Below are positions 45,561-54,025 of a DNA stretch of 64,000 nucleotides, in pieces. A program made the position numbers and the translations under genes. The stretch's first letter is position 1. Every line of letters starts with the position of its first letter. The stretch is from an uncultured Myxococcales bacterium (GTDB lineage Bacteria > Myxococcota_A > UBA9042): NCBI GenBank assembly GCA_903883645.1, contig CAISBR010000102.1, forward strand, positions 1 to 64,000, given 5' to 3'. The notes under the pieces were generated by a model. That model had not been told where the DNA came from and did not search any database. It saw nothing but the letters and a program-made list of their open reading frames with translations.

Positions 45561-48500
45561 ATGAAAAGCAAAAATTTCTATTATTTCTGTACCGTTACAC
45601 TAACTGTGACGGCCCTGGCGCTGCTAGCGGGCTGCGGGGGTGAAGATGCTGTGGTCGGCGGCTCGCTGGCCAGTGCGGATTCGCAGTACAACAATCAGAT
45701 CGACGGTGTGGCCGATGCGCTGCAGCCCGACGCTGGTGGCACCGATGCCCAGGCCGGCGACGGTCAACCCCTGCCACCGGACGCGGCGCCACTGGACGAT
45801 GGCGCAACTCCGCCCGACGACACCGTTACGCCGCCCGGCGACACCGTTACGCCGCCCGACGATACTCTGGTACAGCCCGACGCGGACACGACCGAGCAGC
45901 CGGACAGCACCACCCTGCCCGATTTGCCGCCCGCAGCGTGCCAAGTCGCCGAAAACTGCGGCGGCAAAGTAGCGGTCGGCTCGTGCCAAGTGGCCGACTG
46001 CATCGCCGGCGTGTGCCAAGCCATCGCCGCCCCCGACGGCAGCACCTGCGAGCCGGGCAATGCCTGCGTGCTCAAAGCCTCGTGCGTATCGGGCACTTGC
46101 AGCACGGCGACCAACAAGGTCTGCGACGACAATGACGCGTGCACCACCGACAGCTGCGAGCCAAGCAGCGGCGCCTGCGTGTTTACCGCCAAGCCGGGCT
46201 GTGTGGCCGCGTGCACCGCCTCGGGCCAATGCGACGATCAAAACCCGTGCACCGCGGACCAATGCGATGCCGCGACAGGCATTTGCAGCCACAGCGCCAT
46301 CAGCGGTTGCCAGGGCTGCAAGGCCGACGCCGACTGCGACGACAAAAATGCTTGCTCGGCCGACACTTGCGCGGCTGGCAAATGCGGTTGGACACCCCTG
46401 CCCGGCGGCGCCTGCGACGATGGCAACCCCTGCACCAGCGGCGACGTCTGCAGCGGCCAGGCTTGCCAGGGCTCGCCGCTCAGCTGCGACGACAAGAACC
46501 CTTGCACCAAGGACAGTTGCGACCCGTCGAACGGCAAGTGCGCCGCGACCCCGCAAGACGGCCCGTGCGAAGACGGCAGCCTGTGCACGATCAGCGACGT
46601 GTGCGTCAAGGGCAAGTGCGCCCCCGGCGCGGCGGCAGTATGCGAGGACGGAAATTCATGCACCGTAGATAGTTGCGACCCCACTAGCGGCAAGTGCAGC
46701 TCGGTAGCGGCGGCGAACGGCGTGACGTGCGACGACGGCAAGGCCTGCAGCATCGGCGACACCTGCGTGAGCGGCGCCTGCGTGGGCATCGCGGTCAACT
46801 GCGACGACAACAACGCTTGCACCACAGATGCTTGCATTGCCTCGACCGGCACGTGCAGCCACACGGCCATCCCCAACTGCAACCAGCAGTGCCAGGGCGG
46901 CGGCGGCGGCGGCGGCCAGCAGTGCAACGACAACAACCCGTGCACGCAAGACCAGTGCCAGCAAGGCACCTGCGTCCACAACCCGCAAACCGGCGCGTGC
47001 AGCGACGGCAACCCCTGCACCACCGGCGACGCCTGCCAAGGCACAAGCTGCACGGGCAGCCTGACCAGCTGCGACGACGGTAACCCTTGCACCAAAGACG
47101 CTTGCGACCCCAGCACCGGCAAGTGCTTCGCCGTGGCCGGCCCCGACAACGTGCCGTGCGACGACAAGAATGCTTGCACGACCGTCGACACCTGCCAAAA
47201 GGGCAACTGCACCGGCGGCGGCGGCAAGGACTGCGGCGACGGCAACGCGTGCACGCTCGACACCTGCGACGCGGCCAGCGGCAAGTGCCAAAATGTGCTG
47301 ATCGAAGGCTGCGGCGGCGCGTGCACCCAGGACGCGACCTGCAACGACGGCAACCCGTGCACCAAAGACCAGTGCTTAGGCGGCAAGTGCGCCAACTCCG
47401 CGGCCGACGGCATTGCCTGCGACGACGCCAGCGCCTGCACCAGCGGCGACACCTGCAAGGGCGGCTTGTGCGTCGGCGGCGCGGCCAAGGTGTGCAACGA
47501 CAATAACCCTTGCACCGCAGATAGTTGCGACCCTGCCAGCGGCGGCTGCACGGCGGCGCCCGTCGCCGGCAACCCCAAGTGCGACGACGGCAGCCCGTGC
47601 ACCAGCAGCGACGTCTGCAGCGGCGGCAAGTGCGCCGGGGCCGCGGTGGTCTGCAGCGACAATAACGCTTGCACACTCGACGCTTGCAACCCAACGACCG
47701 GCAACTGCGTGTTCCAGCAGATCCAAGGCTGCAACGCCAACTGTGGCGGCGGCGGCGGCGGCAACAACAACTGCAACGACAATAACGCTTGCACTACTGA
47801 TGCTTGCACCAATGGCAAGTGCACCCACGTCGCGCTCTCGGGCACCGCCTGCAGCGACACCAACAACTGCACCACGGCCGAGACTTGCAACTCCGGCGTG
47901 TGCATGGGCACGCAAGTCAACTGCGACGACAGCAATCCGTGCACGCAAGATAGCTGCTCGGCCGGCAGCGGTACGTGCATCCACTTGCCTGCGGCGGGGT
48001 CACTGCCTTGCAACGATGGAAATTCGTGCACGATTATCGACACCTGCTTGGGCGGCTTGTGCCTGGGCAGCGCGCCCGTGACCTGCAACGACAACGACCC
48101 GTGCACCACCGACACCTGCAACGCCAAGACCGGCCTGTGCGCCTACCAGGCCCTAATCGGCTGCGGCGGCAAGTGCGCGGTCGACGCCGACTGCAACGAC
48201 AACAATGTCTGCACCATCGAGATTTGCCAAAACGGACTGTGCGCATCAGCAGTTGCCGACGGGCTGGGCTGCTCGGACGGCAATGCCTGCACCGCGGGCG
48301 ATAGCTGCAAGGCGGGCGCGTGCCAGACCGGCAAGACGGTCACCTGCGACGACAATAACCCCTGCACTATCGATACTTGCGACCAAGCCAGCGGCGTATG
48401 CAAGTGGGCCGCCGCGACGAACGGTGCCGGTTGCTCCGACGGCTTGGCCTGCACCGGCGGCGACGCCTGCCAAAGCGGCAAGTGCGTGGGCACGGCGGTG

Positions 48501-50060
48501 GTCTGCAACGACGATAACGTATGTACCATCGATAGTTGCGACCCCACCACCGGCGCGTGCGTGTACCTCGCCGTGGCCAACTGTGGCAACCAGTGCAAGA
48601 ACAATGGCCAGTGCAACGACCAGAATCCATGTACGCAGAATAGCTGCCAAAACGGCTATTGTACCTACACCCCCACCACGGGCGGCCAGTGCGCCACCGG
48701 CAACGCGTGCACCGCCAACGACACCTGCCAGGCGGGCGTGTGCACCGGCGTGCAGAAAGACTGCAACGACAATAACCCTTGCACAGTCGACACTTGCAAC
48801 CCGGTAGGCCAGAACGGCCAGTGCGTACACCAAGCCGGCATCGACGGCGTGACCTGCAACGACAACAACAACTGCACCGTCAGCGACGCCTGCGCCGGCG
48901 GCACCTGCACCGGAAAAGCCTTGCCGTGCGACGACTTGAACCCCTGCACCACCGACTCGTGCACCGCCGGCAGCGGCCAGTGCAGCCACACCGCGATCAA
49001 CGGCTGCGGCAAGGTTTGCGCCACCACCGCCGACTGCGACGACAAAAATACTTGCAGCACGGACAGTTGCATCGTAGGCAAGTGTGTCTACGTACTGCTA
49101 ACGGGCGCGGCCTGCGACGATGGCAGCAACTGCACCGCCGGCGACACCTGCCAAGCGGGCGCCTGCACCGCGGGCAAGGCTGTGAGCTGCAACGACAACA
49201 ACGCCTGCACGCTCGACTCGTGCGATGCGGCGACCGGCAAGTGCGTCACCACGGCAGCCACGGCGGGCACCACCTGCACCGACGGCAACCCCTGCACCAC
49301 CACCGACGGCTGCAGCGCGGGCGCCTGCATCGGCAAGGCCGTGGTTTGCAACGACAACAACGCCTGCACCAGCGACACATGCAACACCGGCGGCGGCGGC
49401 GGTGGCCCCGGCGGCGGCCAACCCGGCACGTGCGTGTTCACCAAGATCCAGAACTGCGGCGCGACCTGCACCGCCGACGCCCAGTGCAACGACAACAACG
49501 TGTGCACCAGCGACAAGTGCACGGGCGGCAAGTGCGTACAGACCTCGCTCGACGGCGCGGCGTGCTCCGACGGCAACTACTGCACCACCAGCGACGCCTG
49601 CACCGCCGGCAAGTGCGTCGGCACCACCAAGAACTGCAACGACGCCAACCCGTGCACCAACGATCAATGCCAGCAAAATAGCGGCATTTGCACCTATCAG
49701 GCCATCCAGGGCTGCGGCTCGGGCTGCAAGGCGGCGGCGGACTGCAACGACAACAACCCGTGCACGTTCGAGGTTTGCAACACCTACAACGGCGTCTGCG
49801 TGTACCAGAACTTGGCGAACTGCAACCCCACGCCACTTTGCACCGTAAACACCGACTGCAACGACAGCAACGTGTGCACCAGCGACTTGTGCAACGTGGG
49901 CAACGGCATGTGCTTGTTTGCGCCGATCCCGGGCTGCAATCCCAACCAGCAGTGCAAGGTGGACGCGGACTGCAACGACAGCAACGTGTGCACGGCCGAT
50001 GTGTGCAACACGTTTAACAGCACGTGCGTGCATGTGAACTTGCCGGGTTGCGTGCCGTAG
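45561..50060 (+). CDS. Giant Cys-repeat lipoprotein (1499 residues)
   Basis: The signal peptide ends in LLAGC with Cys25. A Pro/Asp/Thr-rich linker with repeats of PPDDTVTPPGD-type follows. The rest is a long array of Cys-rich units of the form C-D/N-D-x-NPCT-x-D-x-C...G-x-C...C-x-DG-x-x-CT...D-x-C-x-x-G-x-C, about 35-45 residues each. Occasional GGGGG inserts lie between units. This architecture is frequent in Myxococcota surface lipoproteins and may be calcium-binding or structural, but its function is unknown. ATG at 45561 is chosen because the lipoprotein signal starts there. Confidence 0.88.
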   Translation: MKSKNFYYFCTVTLTVTALALLAGCGGEDAVVGGSLASADSQYNNQIDGVADALQPDAGGTDAQAGDGQPLPPDAAPLDDGATPPDDTVTPPGDTVTPPDDTLVQPDADTTEQPDSTTLPDLPPAACQVAENCGGKVAVGSCQVADCIAGVCQAIAAPDGSTCEPGNACVLKASCVSGTCSTATNKVCDDNDACTTDSCEPSSGACVFTAKPGCVAACTASGQCDDQNPCTADQCDAATGICSHSAISGCQGCKADADCDDKNACSADTCAAGKCGWTPLPGGACDDGNPCTSGDVCSGQACQGSPLSCDDKNPCTKDSCDPSNGKCAATPQDGPCEDGSLCTISDVCVKGKCAPGAAAVCEDGNSCTVDSCDPTSGKCSSVAAANGVTCDDGKACSIGDTCVSGACVGIAVNCDDNNACTTDACIASTGTCSHTAIPNCNQQCQGGGGGGGQQCNDNNPCTQDQCQQGTCVHNPQTGACSDGNPCTTGDACQGTSCTGSLTSCDDGNPCTKDACDPSTGKCFAVAGPDNVPCDDKNACTTVDTCQKGNCTGGGGKDCGDGNACTLDTCDAASGKCQNVLIEGCGGACTQDATCNDGNPCTKDQCLGGKCANSAADGIACDDASACTSGDTCKGGLCVGGAAKVCNDNNPCTADSCDPASGGCTAAPVAGNPKCDDGSPCTSSDVCSGGKCAGAAVVCSDNNACTLDACNPTTGNCVFQQIQGCNANCGGGGGGNNNCNDNNACTTDACTNGKCTHVALSGTACSDTNNCTTAETCNSGVCMGTQVNCDDSNPCTQDSCSAGSGTCIHLPAAGSLPCNDGNSCTIIDTCLGGLCLGSAPVTCNDNDPCTTDTCNAKTGLCAYQALIGCGGKCAVDADCNDNNVCTIEICQNGLCASAVADGLGCSDGNACTAGDSCKAGACQTGKTVTCDDNNPCTIDTCDQASGVCKWAAATNGAGCSDGLACTGGDACQSGKCVGTAVVCNDDNVCTIDSCDPTTGACVYLAVANCGNQCKNNGQCNDQNPCTQNSCQNGYCTYTPTTGGQCATGNACTANDTCQAGVCTGVQKDCNDNNPCTVDTCNPVGQNGQCVHQAGIDGVTCNDNNNCTVSDACAGGTCTGKALPCDDLNPCTTDSCTAGSGQCSHTAINGCGKVCATTADCDDKNTCSTDSCIVGKCVYVLLTGAACDDGSNCTAGDTCQAGACTAGKAVSCNDNNACTLDSCDAATGKCVTTAATAGTTCTDGNPCTTTDGCSAGACIGKAVVCNDNNACTSDTCNTGGGGGGPGGGQPGTCVFTKIQNCGATCTADAQCNDNNVCTSDKCTGGKCVQTSLDGAACSDGNYCTTSDACTAGKCVGTTKNCNDANPCTNDQCQQNSGICTYQAIQGCGSGCKAAADCNDNNPCTFEVCNTYNGVCVYQNLANCNPTPLCTVNTDCNDSNVCTSDLCNVGNGMCLFAPIPGCNPNQQCKVDADCNDSNVCTADVCNTFNSTCVHVNLPGCVP

Positions 50061-50118
50061 GGCTGAGCGAAATTGGCCTGAACTTTGCCGGCTTGCGCGA
50101 TGTGACGAACCTGCTGAA
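49977..50118 (+). repeat. Direct repeat copy A: 3' end of the Cys-repeat gene plus 58 bp downstream
   Basis: This about 142-bp block aligns without gaps to copy B at 51391-51532. It includes the last Cys unit, the stop codon (TAG here, CAG in copy B) and the following sequence. The two copies flank the lipase-like gene. Confidence 0.8.
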
Positions 50119-50125
50119 TGACGAG

Positions 50126-51100
50126 CTACCGCGCGTGGTACAGCCGGCGCAGCAGCGCGGTCAACTCGACCTGCCGGCCCGGCGGCGTCTGGGCTAGGAT
50201 GTGGCGGTCCTGCAGGATCTGGATGAGCTTGGCCGGCACCGTGCCCAGCTCGCCCACGATCTCGACGTGGCCGGCTCGCACTTCTACGCCCATCACCCGG
50301 GGATCGCGGTCGACGCTGCGGTTGTACTGCTCGGCCAAGGCAAACACCTCGTCGCGCTCGGCACAGCTGCCATCGGGCCGGTGGTGGCGACAGGTGTCGC
50401 GCTCGTCGGTCACGACCTTCAGGTAGCGTGCCACCGCGGGACTGAGCGTGCCCGGCTCATCCATAAAATCGGCGCCCGGGAAGATCTCCCACCACTTGGA
50501 GCCGGCGACGGCCTGGCAGATGGCCATGGTGGTGCCCAGCGACAGCGCCCGCAGCCACACCAGGCCGCAGTGGCGCGAGGCCCGAATACCGCCAAACGGC
50601 GACGAAATCGTCACCAGCTGGTAGCGGAAGCCAGACTGCGACTGCAGCCGGTCCTGGCGCTCGGCCACCAGGGCCCGGCGCGCCACCAGACCGCCCTGCG
50701 AGTGGCCGACGATGGTGATATCTGTAGGCTCCATCTGGGTTTCTAGGGCCTGCAGCGCTCGGATGAGCTGGGCCGAGGCGTCCTCGAGGCGGTCGCGGTC
50801 GTTGTAGTTAAAGCAGATGGTCTGCTGACCGTGCGCCTGGAACACCGACGCCAGGGTGCGAAAGCCGCCCAGCGAGAAATTGCAGCCGTGCACCAGCAAG
50901 GTCAGCGGCCGCGTCGGATCCAGGACCACGGTGCCGCCGCGCGGTTGGTCGCACGGCGAAAGCCCCGGAATCACAACCGGTTGCGGGGTCGCTCGCGCAC
51001 GCACCTGAGATAGCGGCGCGGTCCAGCAGCCGGGCAGCGCCAAGGTGAGCGCCAAGGTGAGCGCCGCACCGAGCAGCGCCAACCAGGGCATTCGCGGCAT
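50126..51100 (-). CDS. Alpha/beta-hydrolase lipoprotein, lipase-like
   Basis: This 324-residue protein has a signal peptide with lipobox LPGC. An alpha/beta-hydrolase domain follows with LTLLVHGCNFSLGGFRTLA (oxyanion region), nucleophile Ser in IVGHSQGGLVARRAL, and later ISSPFGGIRASR. A catalytic His near the end is probably in AGHVEIVGELG. It resembles triacylglycerol lipases and PGAP1-like esterases. ATG at 51100 gives a normal signal peptide. Further upstream ATGs (51187) are possible. The gene is flanked by direct repeats and runs opposite to its neighbour. Confidence 0.8.
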   Translation of the reverse strand: MPRMPWLALLGAALTLALTLALPGCWTAPLSQVRARATPQPVVIPGLSPCDQPRGGTVVLDPTRPLTLLVHGCNFSLGGFRTLASVFQAHGQQTICFNYNDRDRLEDASAQLIRALQALETQMEPTDITIVGHSQGGLVARRALVAERQDRLQSQSGFRYQLVTISSPFGGIRASRHCGLVWLRALSLGTTMAICQAVAGSKWWEIFPGADFMDEPGTLSPAVARYLKVVTDERDTCRHHRPDGSCAERDEVFALAEQYNRSVDRDPRVMGVEVRAGHVEIVGELGTVPAKLIQILQDRHILAQTPPGRQVELTALLRRLYHAR

Positions 51101-51360
51101 TGCCAGTGCGGCCTTTTGCGGCAAAATAGCGAGAACACGCAACAACTTGCGGCACGTCTTGGAGCGAATGGTCGCTTCTGCCCGCATGGCGCCCTGCTGA
51201 CTCGTGTCGGTGTCTGAAGCGAGGCTACACCGGGTGTCGTGTGCAGTCCACCCCCGGGACTCACGGACGGCGGCCAGTGCGCACCGCCAGCGATCCGGGC
51301 GCCGACCCAGGCCGCGCTCACAGGTTGACACTCAGGCAAGCCGTTGGGCGCGAAGCCAGC

Positions 51361-51495
51361 AAATGCGTAGTCGGCGGCGCGGCTTACAAGGACAACAACG
51401 TGTGTACGGCCGATGTGTGCAACACCTTCGACAGAACGTGCGTGCACGTGAAGTTGCCGGGTTGCGTGCCGCAGGGTTGCGCGAAATTGGACTGA
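51361..51495 (+). pseudogene. Remnant of a Cys-repeat lipoprotein gene
   Basis: A short frame carrying YKDNNVCTADVCNTFDRTC and VKLPGCVPQGCAKLD matches the C-terminal end of the giant Cys-repeat lipoprotein, with a CAG in place of its TAG stop. No signal peptide or full repeat array precedes it. It is best explained as the 3' remnant of a second copy of that gene. Confidence 0.7.
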
Positions 51496-51532
51496 ACTTC
51501 GATAACTTGCGCGAGGTGGCCGAGCTGCTGAA
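51391..51532 (+). repeat. Direct repeat copy B of the Cys-repeat gene 3' end
   Basis: This copy aligns gap-free to 49977-50118 at an offset of 1414 bp, with roughly 80% identity judged by eye. Both copies continue about 60 bp past the Cys-repeat frame with well-conserved sequence. Confidence 0.8.
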
Positions 51533-51621
51533 GTTCTTGCTCGCGTAGGGACGCGCGTCTCCACCCGGGCAGGACCGGCCGCTGGGGCCGAATTAAAAGG
51601 CAAAAGACAATACCTGACACC

Positions 51622-52392
51622 CTAGGAGGGCCGCCGGGGCAAGAACGCCGAAGTCCGCGCAATGTAGTCTGCATACCGGGGCTTCGTCCGCCGCAGCAAG
51701 TCGTCGAGCATCGCCACCCCCGACACCCGCACCAGCAAGAACGTGAGCAGCACTGGCGCGGGCAGCGTCGCCCAACCCCACGGCTGGTCGAGCGCGTGCA
51801 GCCACAGCCCCCACCACAGCAGCGCCTCGCCAAAGTAGTTGGGGTGGCGAGTCCAGGCCCACAGCCCCGTGTCGAGCACGGTGCCGCGGCGGCTGGGGTC
51901 GCGGCGAAAGCGCTGTAGTTGGGCGTCGGCCACCGCTTCAAAGGCGAAACCGATGGCGAAGACTGCGGTTCCGAGCCAGTCGCTTGGGCTAATCGGGTCG
52001 GGCGCGGCGGCGCTAAGCACCACCTGCACCGGCGCCGAGATGGCCAGCGCCAGCAGCCCTTGCAGCAAGAACACCTGAAACAGACTGACCCACCAGTAGC
52101 GCTCGGGCCCATACTTGACGCGAAAGGCGGCGTAGCGCGGGTCTTCGGGCTTGCCACGGGCACGCAGCCAGAGGTGAGTGAAAAGCCGCAGCGACCACAG
52201 CGATAACAGGCCCAAGAACAGGCACTTGCTGCCGGTCAGTCCTGTGCGCAGCGCGGTATTGCAGCCGACAAACAAGAACAAGATGGACCACCACGGGTCG
52301 ACGATACTGGCATCGCGCAGGCGCACGCTGGCCAGCCACAGCACGACGGCGATTGCAAGAATTCCAACGGCATTGCTAGCGAGCAGAGTCAT
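51622..52392 (-). CDS. DUF1295 membrane protein (steroid-5-alpha-reductase-like fold)
   Basis: This 256-residue protein has about six membrane helices. DASIVDPWWSILFLF, PEDPRYAAFRVKYGPERYW and DTGLWAWTRHPNYFGEALLW place it in the DUF1295 family, related to steroid 5-alpha-reductase and to isoprenylcysteine methyltransferases. It probably reduces or modifies a lipid. Its start lies 3 bp after the stop of the PlsC-like gene, so the two genes are probably co-transcribed. Confidence 0.9.
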   Translation of the reverse strand: MTLLASNAVGILAIAVVLWLASVRLRDASIVDPWWSILFLFVGCNTALRTGLTGSKCLFLGLLSLWSLRLFTHLWLRARGKPEDPRYAAFRVKYGPERYWWVSLFQVFLLQGLLALAISAPVQVVLSAAAPDPISPSDWLGTAVFAIGFAFEAVADAQLQRFRRDPSRRGTVLDTGLWAWTRHPNYFGEALLWWGLWLHALDQPWGWATLPAPVLLTFLLVRVSGVAMLDDLLRRTKPRYADYIARTSAFLPRRPS

Positions 52393-52395
52393 CAG

Positions 52396-53427
52396 TTACC
52401 CCGTAGTGTGGGCATTGGCGCGGGCATAGGCGTCGCACTCGCGCCAAGCATCATAGAGCCAAAGCTCGCGGTCTTGTTGCGGAATCGCCGCTGCCGCTAC
52501 CCGCCGCAGTCGAATATGCAAGGTGCGCCCCACCAGCTCGCCGCGCCACAGCCCGCGCAGGCCGCCGCTCAGCTCTAGCCCGGCGTGGTCTAAGAACACC
52601 ACATCGGTGCCCGGCGCGGCTTGCAGCAGGGCCAGCACGCCGGCGGGCTTGGGCGGCATCACGGCGGGCATAGCTTGGGCTCGCTCGGCCAGATCGGCGC
52701 GGCCTTTGTCGCGCAAGGCTTGAATCGCGGCGAGGCGCTTAGGGGGCGAAAACCGCGTACCCTCGGGGTAAATCAGCACGGCCGCGTGCGCATTGAGGTC
52801 GCGGGCCAGGCTCGCCACCGCGGCCACATCGCCCGCGCTGCCCTGGCTACCGCGTTTGACGAAGGCATTGGGCAGGCGCTGGCCCACCACATCGAGGCAC
52901 GGGTCGACCAGGAGCTCGCGCTTGAGCACATAACGCAGCAAAATCTTATGCGGATTGGCGATGACCGCGGCGGCGATGAGCGTATCGGCGGCGCTGCTGT
53001 GGCGCACGAGCAAGAAAAACGGCCCCTGCGCGGCCTGTTCTGCGCCTTGCACCCGCACGGTCAGACTGAGCAGGCGCCGGCCCAGCGCAAACAGCGTGCC
53101 GGTCCAGATGCGTTGCAGCGCCGCGTGGGCCGCAATGTAGCGGTGCGTGCCACCCAGAACCCCACCAAGCGTAAACAGCCAGATCAGGCCGGCGACAATT
53201 AGGCCCAGCACCTCGCCGGTAAGGTATACCAGCAAGATTATGCACATGCGAGCCCTACTGCCGATGGCCAGCTGCGGCCGCACCCCATCGAGCAGGGCGA
53301 CGGCAACCAGCCACAGCGGCAGTGTCGCCCAGGCCAGCAGCGCCAGCAGCAAAAGCAGCGGAATCGTCTGTAACCGTCGCAGCCAGGACTGCTTGCGCGG
53401 TTCGCGTTGCGAAAGTGGCGCGGTCAC
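52396..53427 (-). CDS. Phospholipid acyltransferase, PlsC-like
   Basis: This 343-residue protein has an N-terminal membrane region (TIPLLLLLALLAWATLPLWL and a second pair of helices). The PlsC acyltransferase core has VRHSSAADT (the H-x4-D box) and LIYPEGTRFSP (the third block). It transfers an acyl chain to lysophosphatidic acid or a related acceptor. GTG at 53427 overlaps the upstream gene's stop. The upstream frame is Arg-rich and not included. It sits between two lipid-related membrane genes. Confidence 0.88.
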   Translation of the reverse strand: MTAPLSQREPRKQSWLRRLQTIPLLLLLALLAWATLPLWLVAVALLDGVRPQLAIGSRARMCIILLVYLTGEVLGLIVAGLIWLFTLGGVLGGTHRYIAAHAALQRIWTGTLFALGRRLLSLTVRVQGAEQAAQGPFFLLVRHSSAADTLIAAAVIANPHKILLRYVLKRELLVDPCLDVVGQRLPNAFVKRGSQGSAGDVAAVASLARDLNAHAAVLIYPEGTRFSPPKRLAAIQALRDKGRADLAERAQAMPAVMPPKPAGVLALLQAAPGTDVVFLDHAGLELSGGLRGLWRGELVGRTLHIRLRRVAAAAIPQQDRELWLYDAWRECDAYARANAHTTG

Positions 53428-53834
53428 TTGGCTACCGGCCCAAAGACTGCGCGCCCCACGGCGGCTACGGCGGCGGTCAGCACCACGCCCCAGGCCAAGT
53501 CGATGGGTACCAACCATGCCGGCCAGGCGCGGATGACCGCCCAGTTGGTCAGTTCGTAGGTGCCGTAGGCCGTCAGCCCCAGCCAAGCGCCGCGCCGTGC
53601 TGCCACTGCAACCGACGGAGCTCCGCGTACCGCCTGCACAAAGATGGCGCCGAGGTAGCCGGCGTAGAAAAGCACCGCGGCCTCGACCACCACATCGGGC
53701 CGGCGCAAGGAGGCCAAGCCCTGGTCGTACAGCGACTTTGCAGCGATGCCCAGCCAGCACAGGTCAAGGGTCAGCAGCGTAAGGGCCATGGCAGCCAAGC
53801 TGCGAGCTATGCGGAGAGCGGGCGTTTGGCTCAT
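53424..53834 (-). CDS. DUF2177 membrane protein
   Basis: This 136-residue protein has four hydrophobic segments. MALTLLTLDLCWLGIAAKSL, VLFYAGYLGAIFVQAV, TAYGTYELTNWAVIRAW and PIDLAWGVVLTAAVAA match the DUF2177 family of small membrane proteins. The ATG at 53834 has a strong AGGAGG upstream. It overlaps the PlsC-like gene by 4 bp and heads the lipid-related operon. Its function is unknown. Confidence 0.9.
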   Translation of the reverse strand: MSQTPALRIARSLAAMALTLLTLDLCWLGIAAKSLYDQGLASLRRPDVVVEAAVLFYAGYLGAIFVQAVRGAPSVAVAARRGAWLGLTAYGTYELTNWAVIRAWPAWLVPIDLAWGVVLTAAVAAVGRAVFGPVAK

Positions 53835-54025
53835 AAGAACCTCCTGTGCCAGGGTAGGATGCGGCGCGGGCGGCGGAGGATGCGCAGGCTGACCCGTGAC
53901 CGGCAACTCGCTTTACTGCCGCGGGGTTCTACACGCCGAGCTTGTCGGTGGCGACCGCGTTCGCGACACTGCGCCCTTGCGCATTTACCCCGGGGCAGCC
54001 GCCGCCCGGTACGGAGTTCGAGCGA

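Noticed and set aside
46238-48127. Minus-strand frame (629 codons) inside the Cys-repeat gene
   Set aside because: Periodic His/Leu/Ser motifs are simply the complement of the Cys-repeat codons.
50126-51331. Transposon carrying the lipase-like gene
   Set aside because: The flanking direct repeats are parts of a neighbouring gene; no transposase or terminal inverted repeats are seen.
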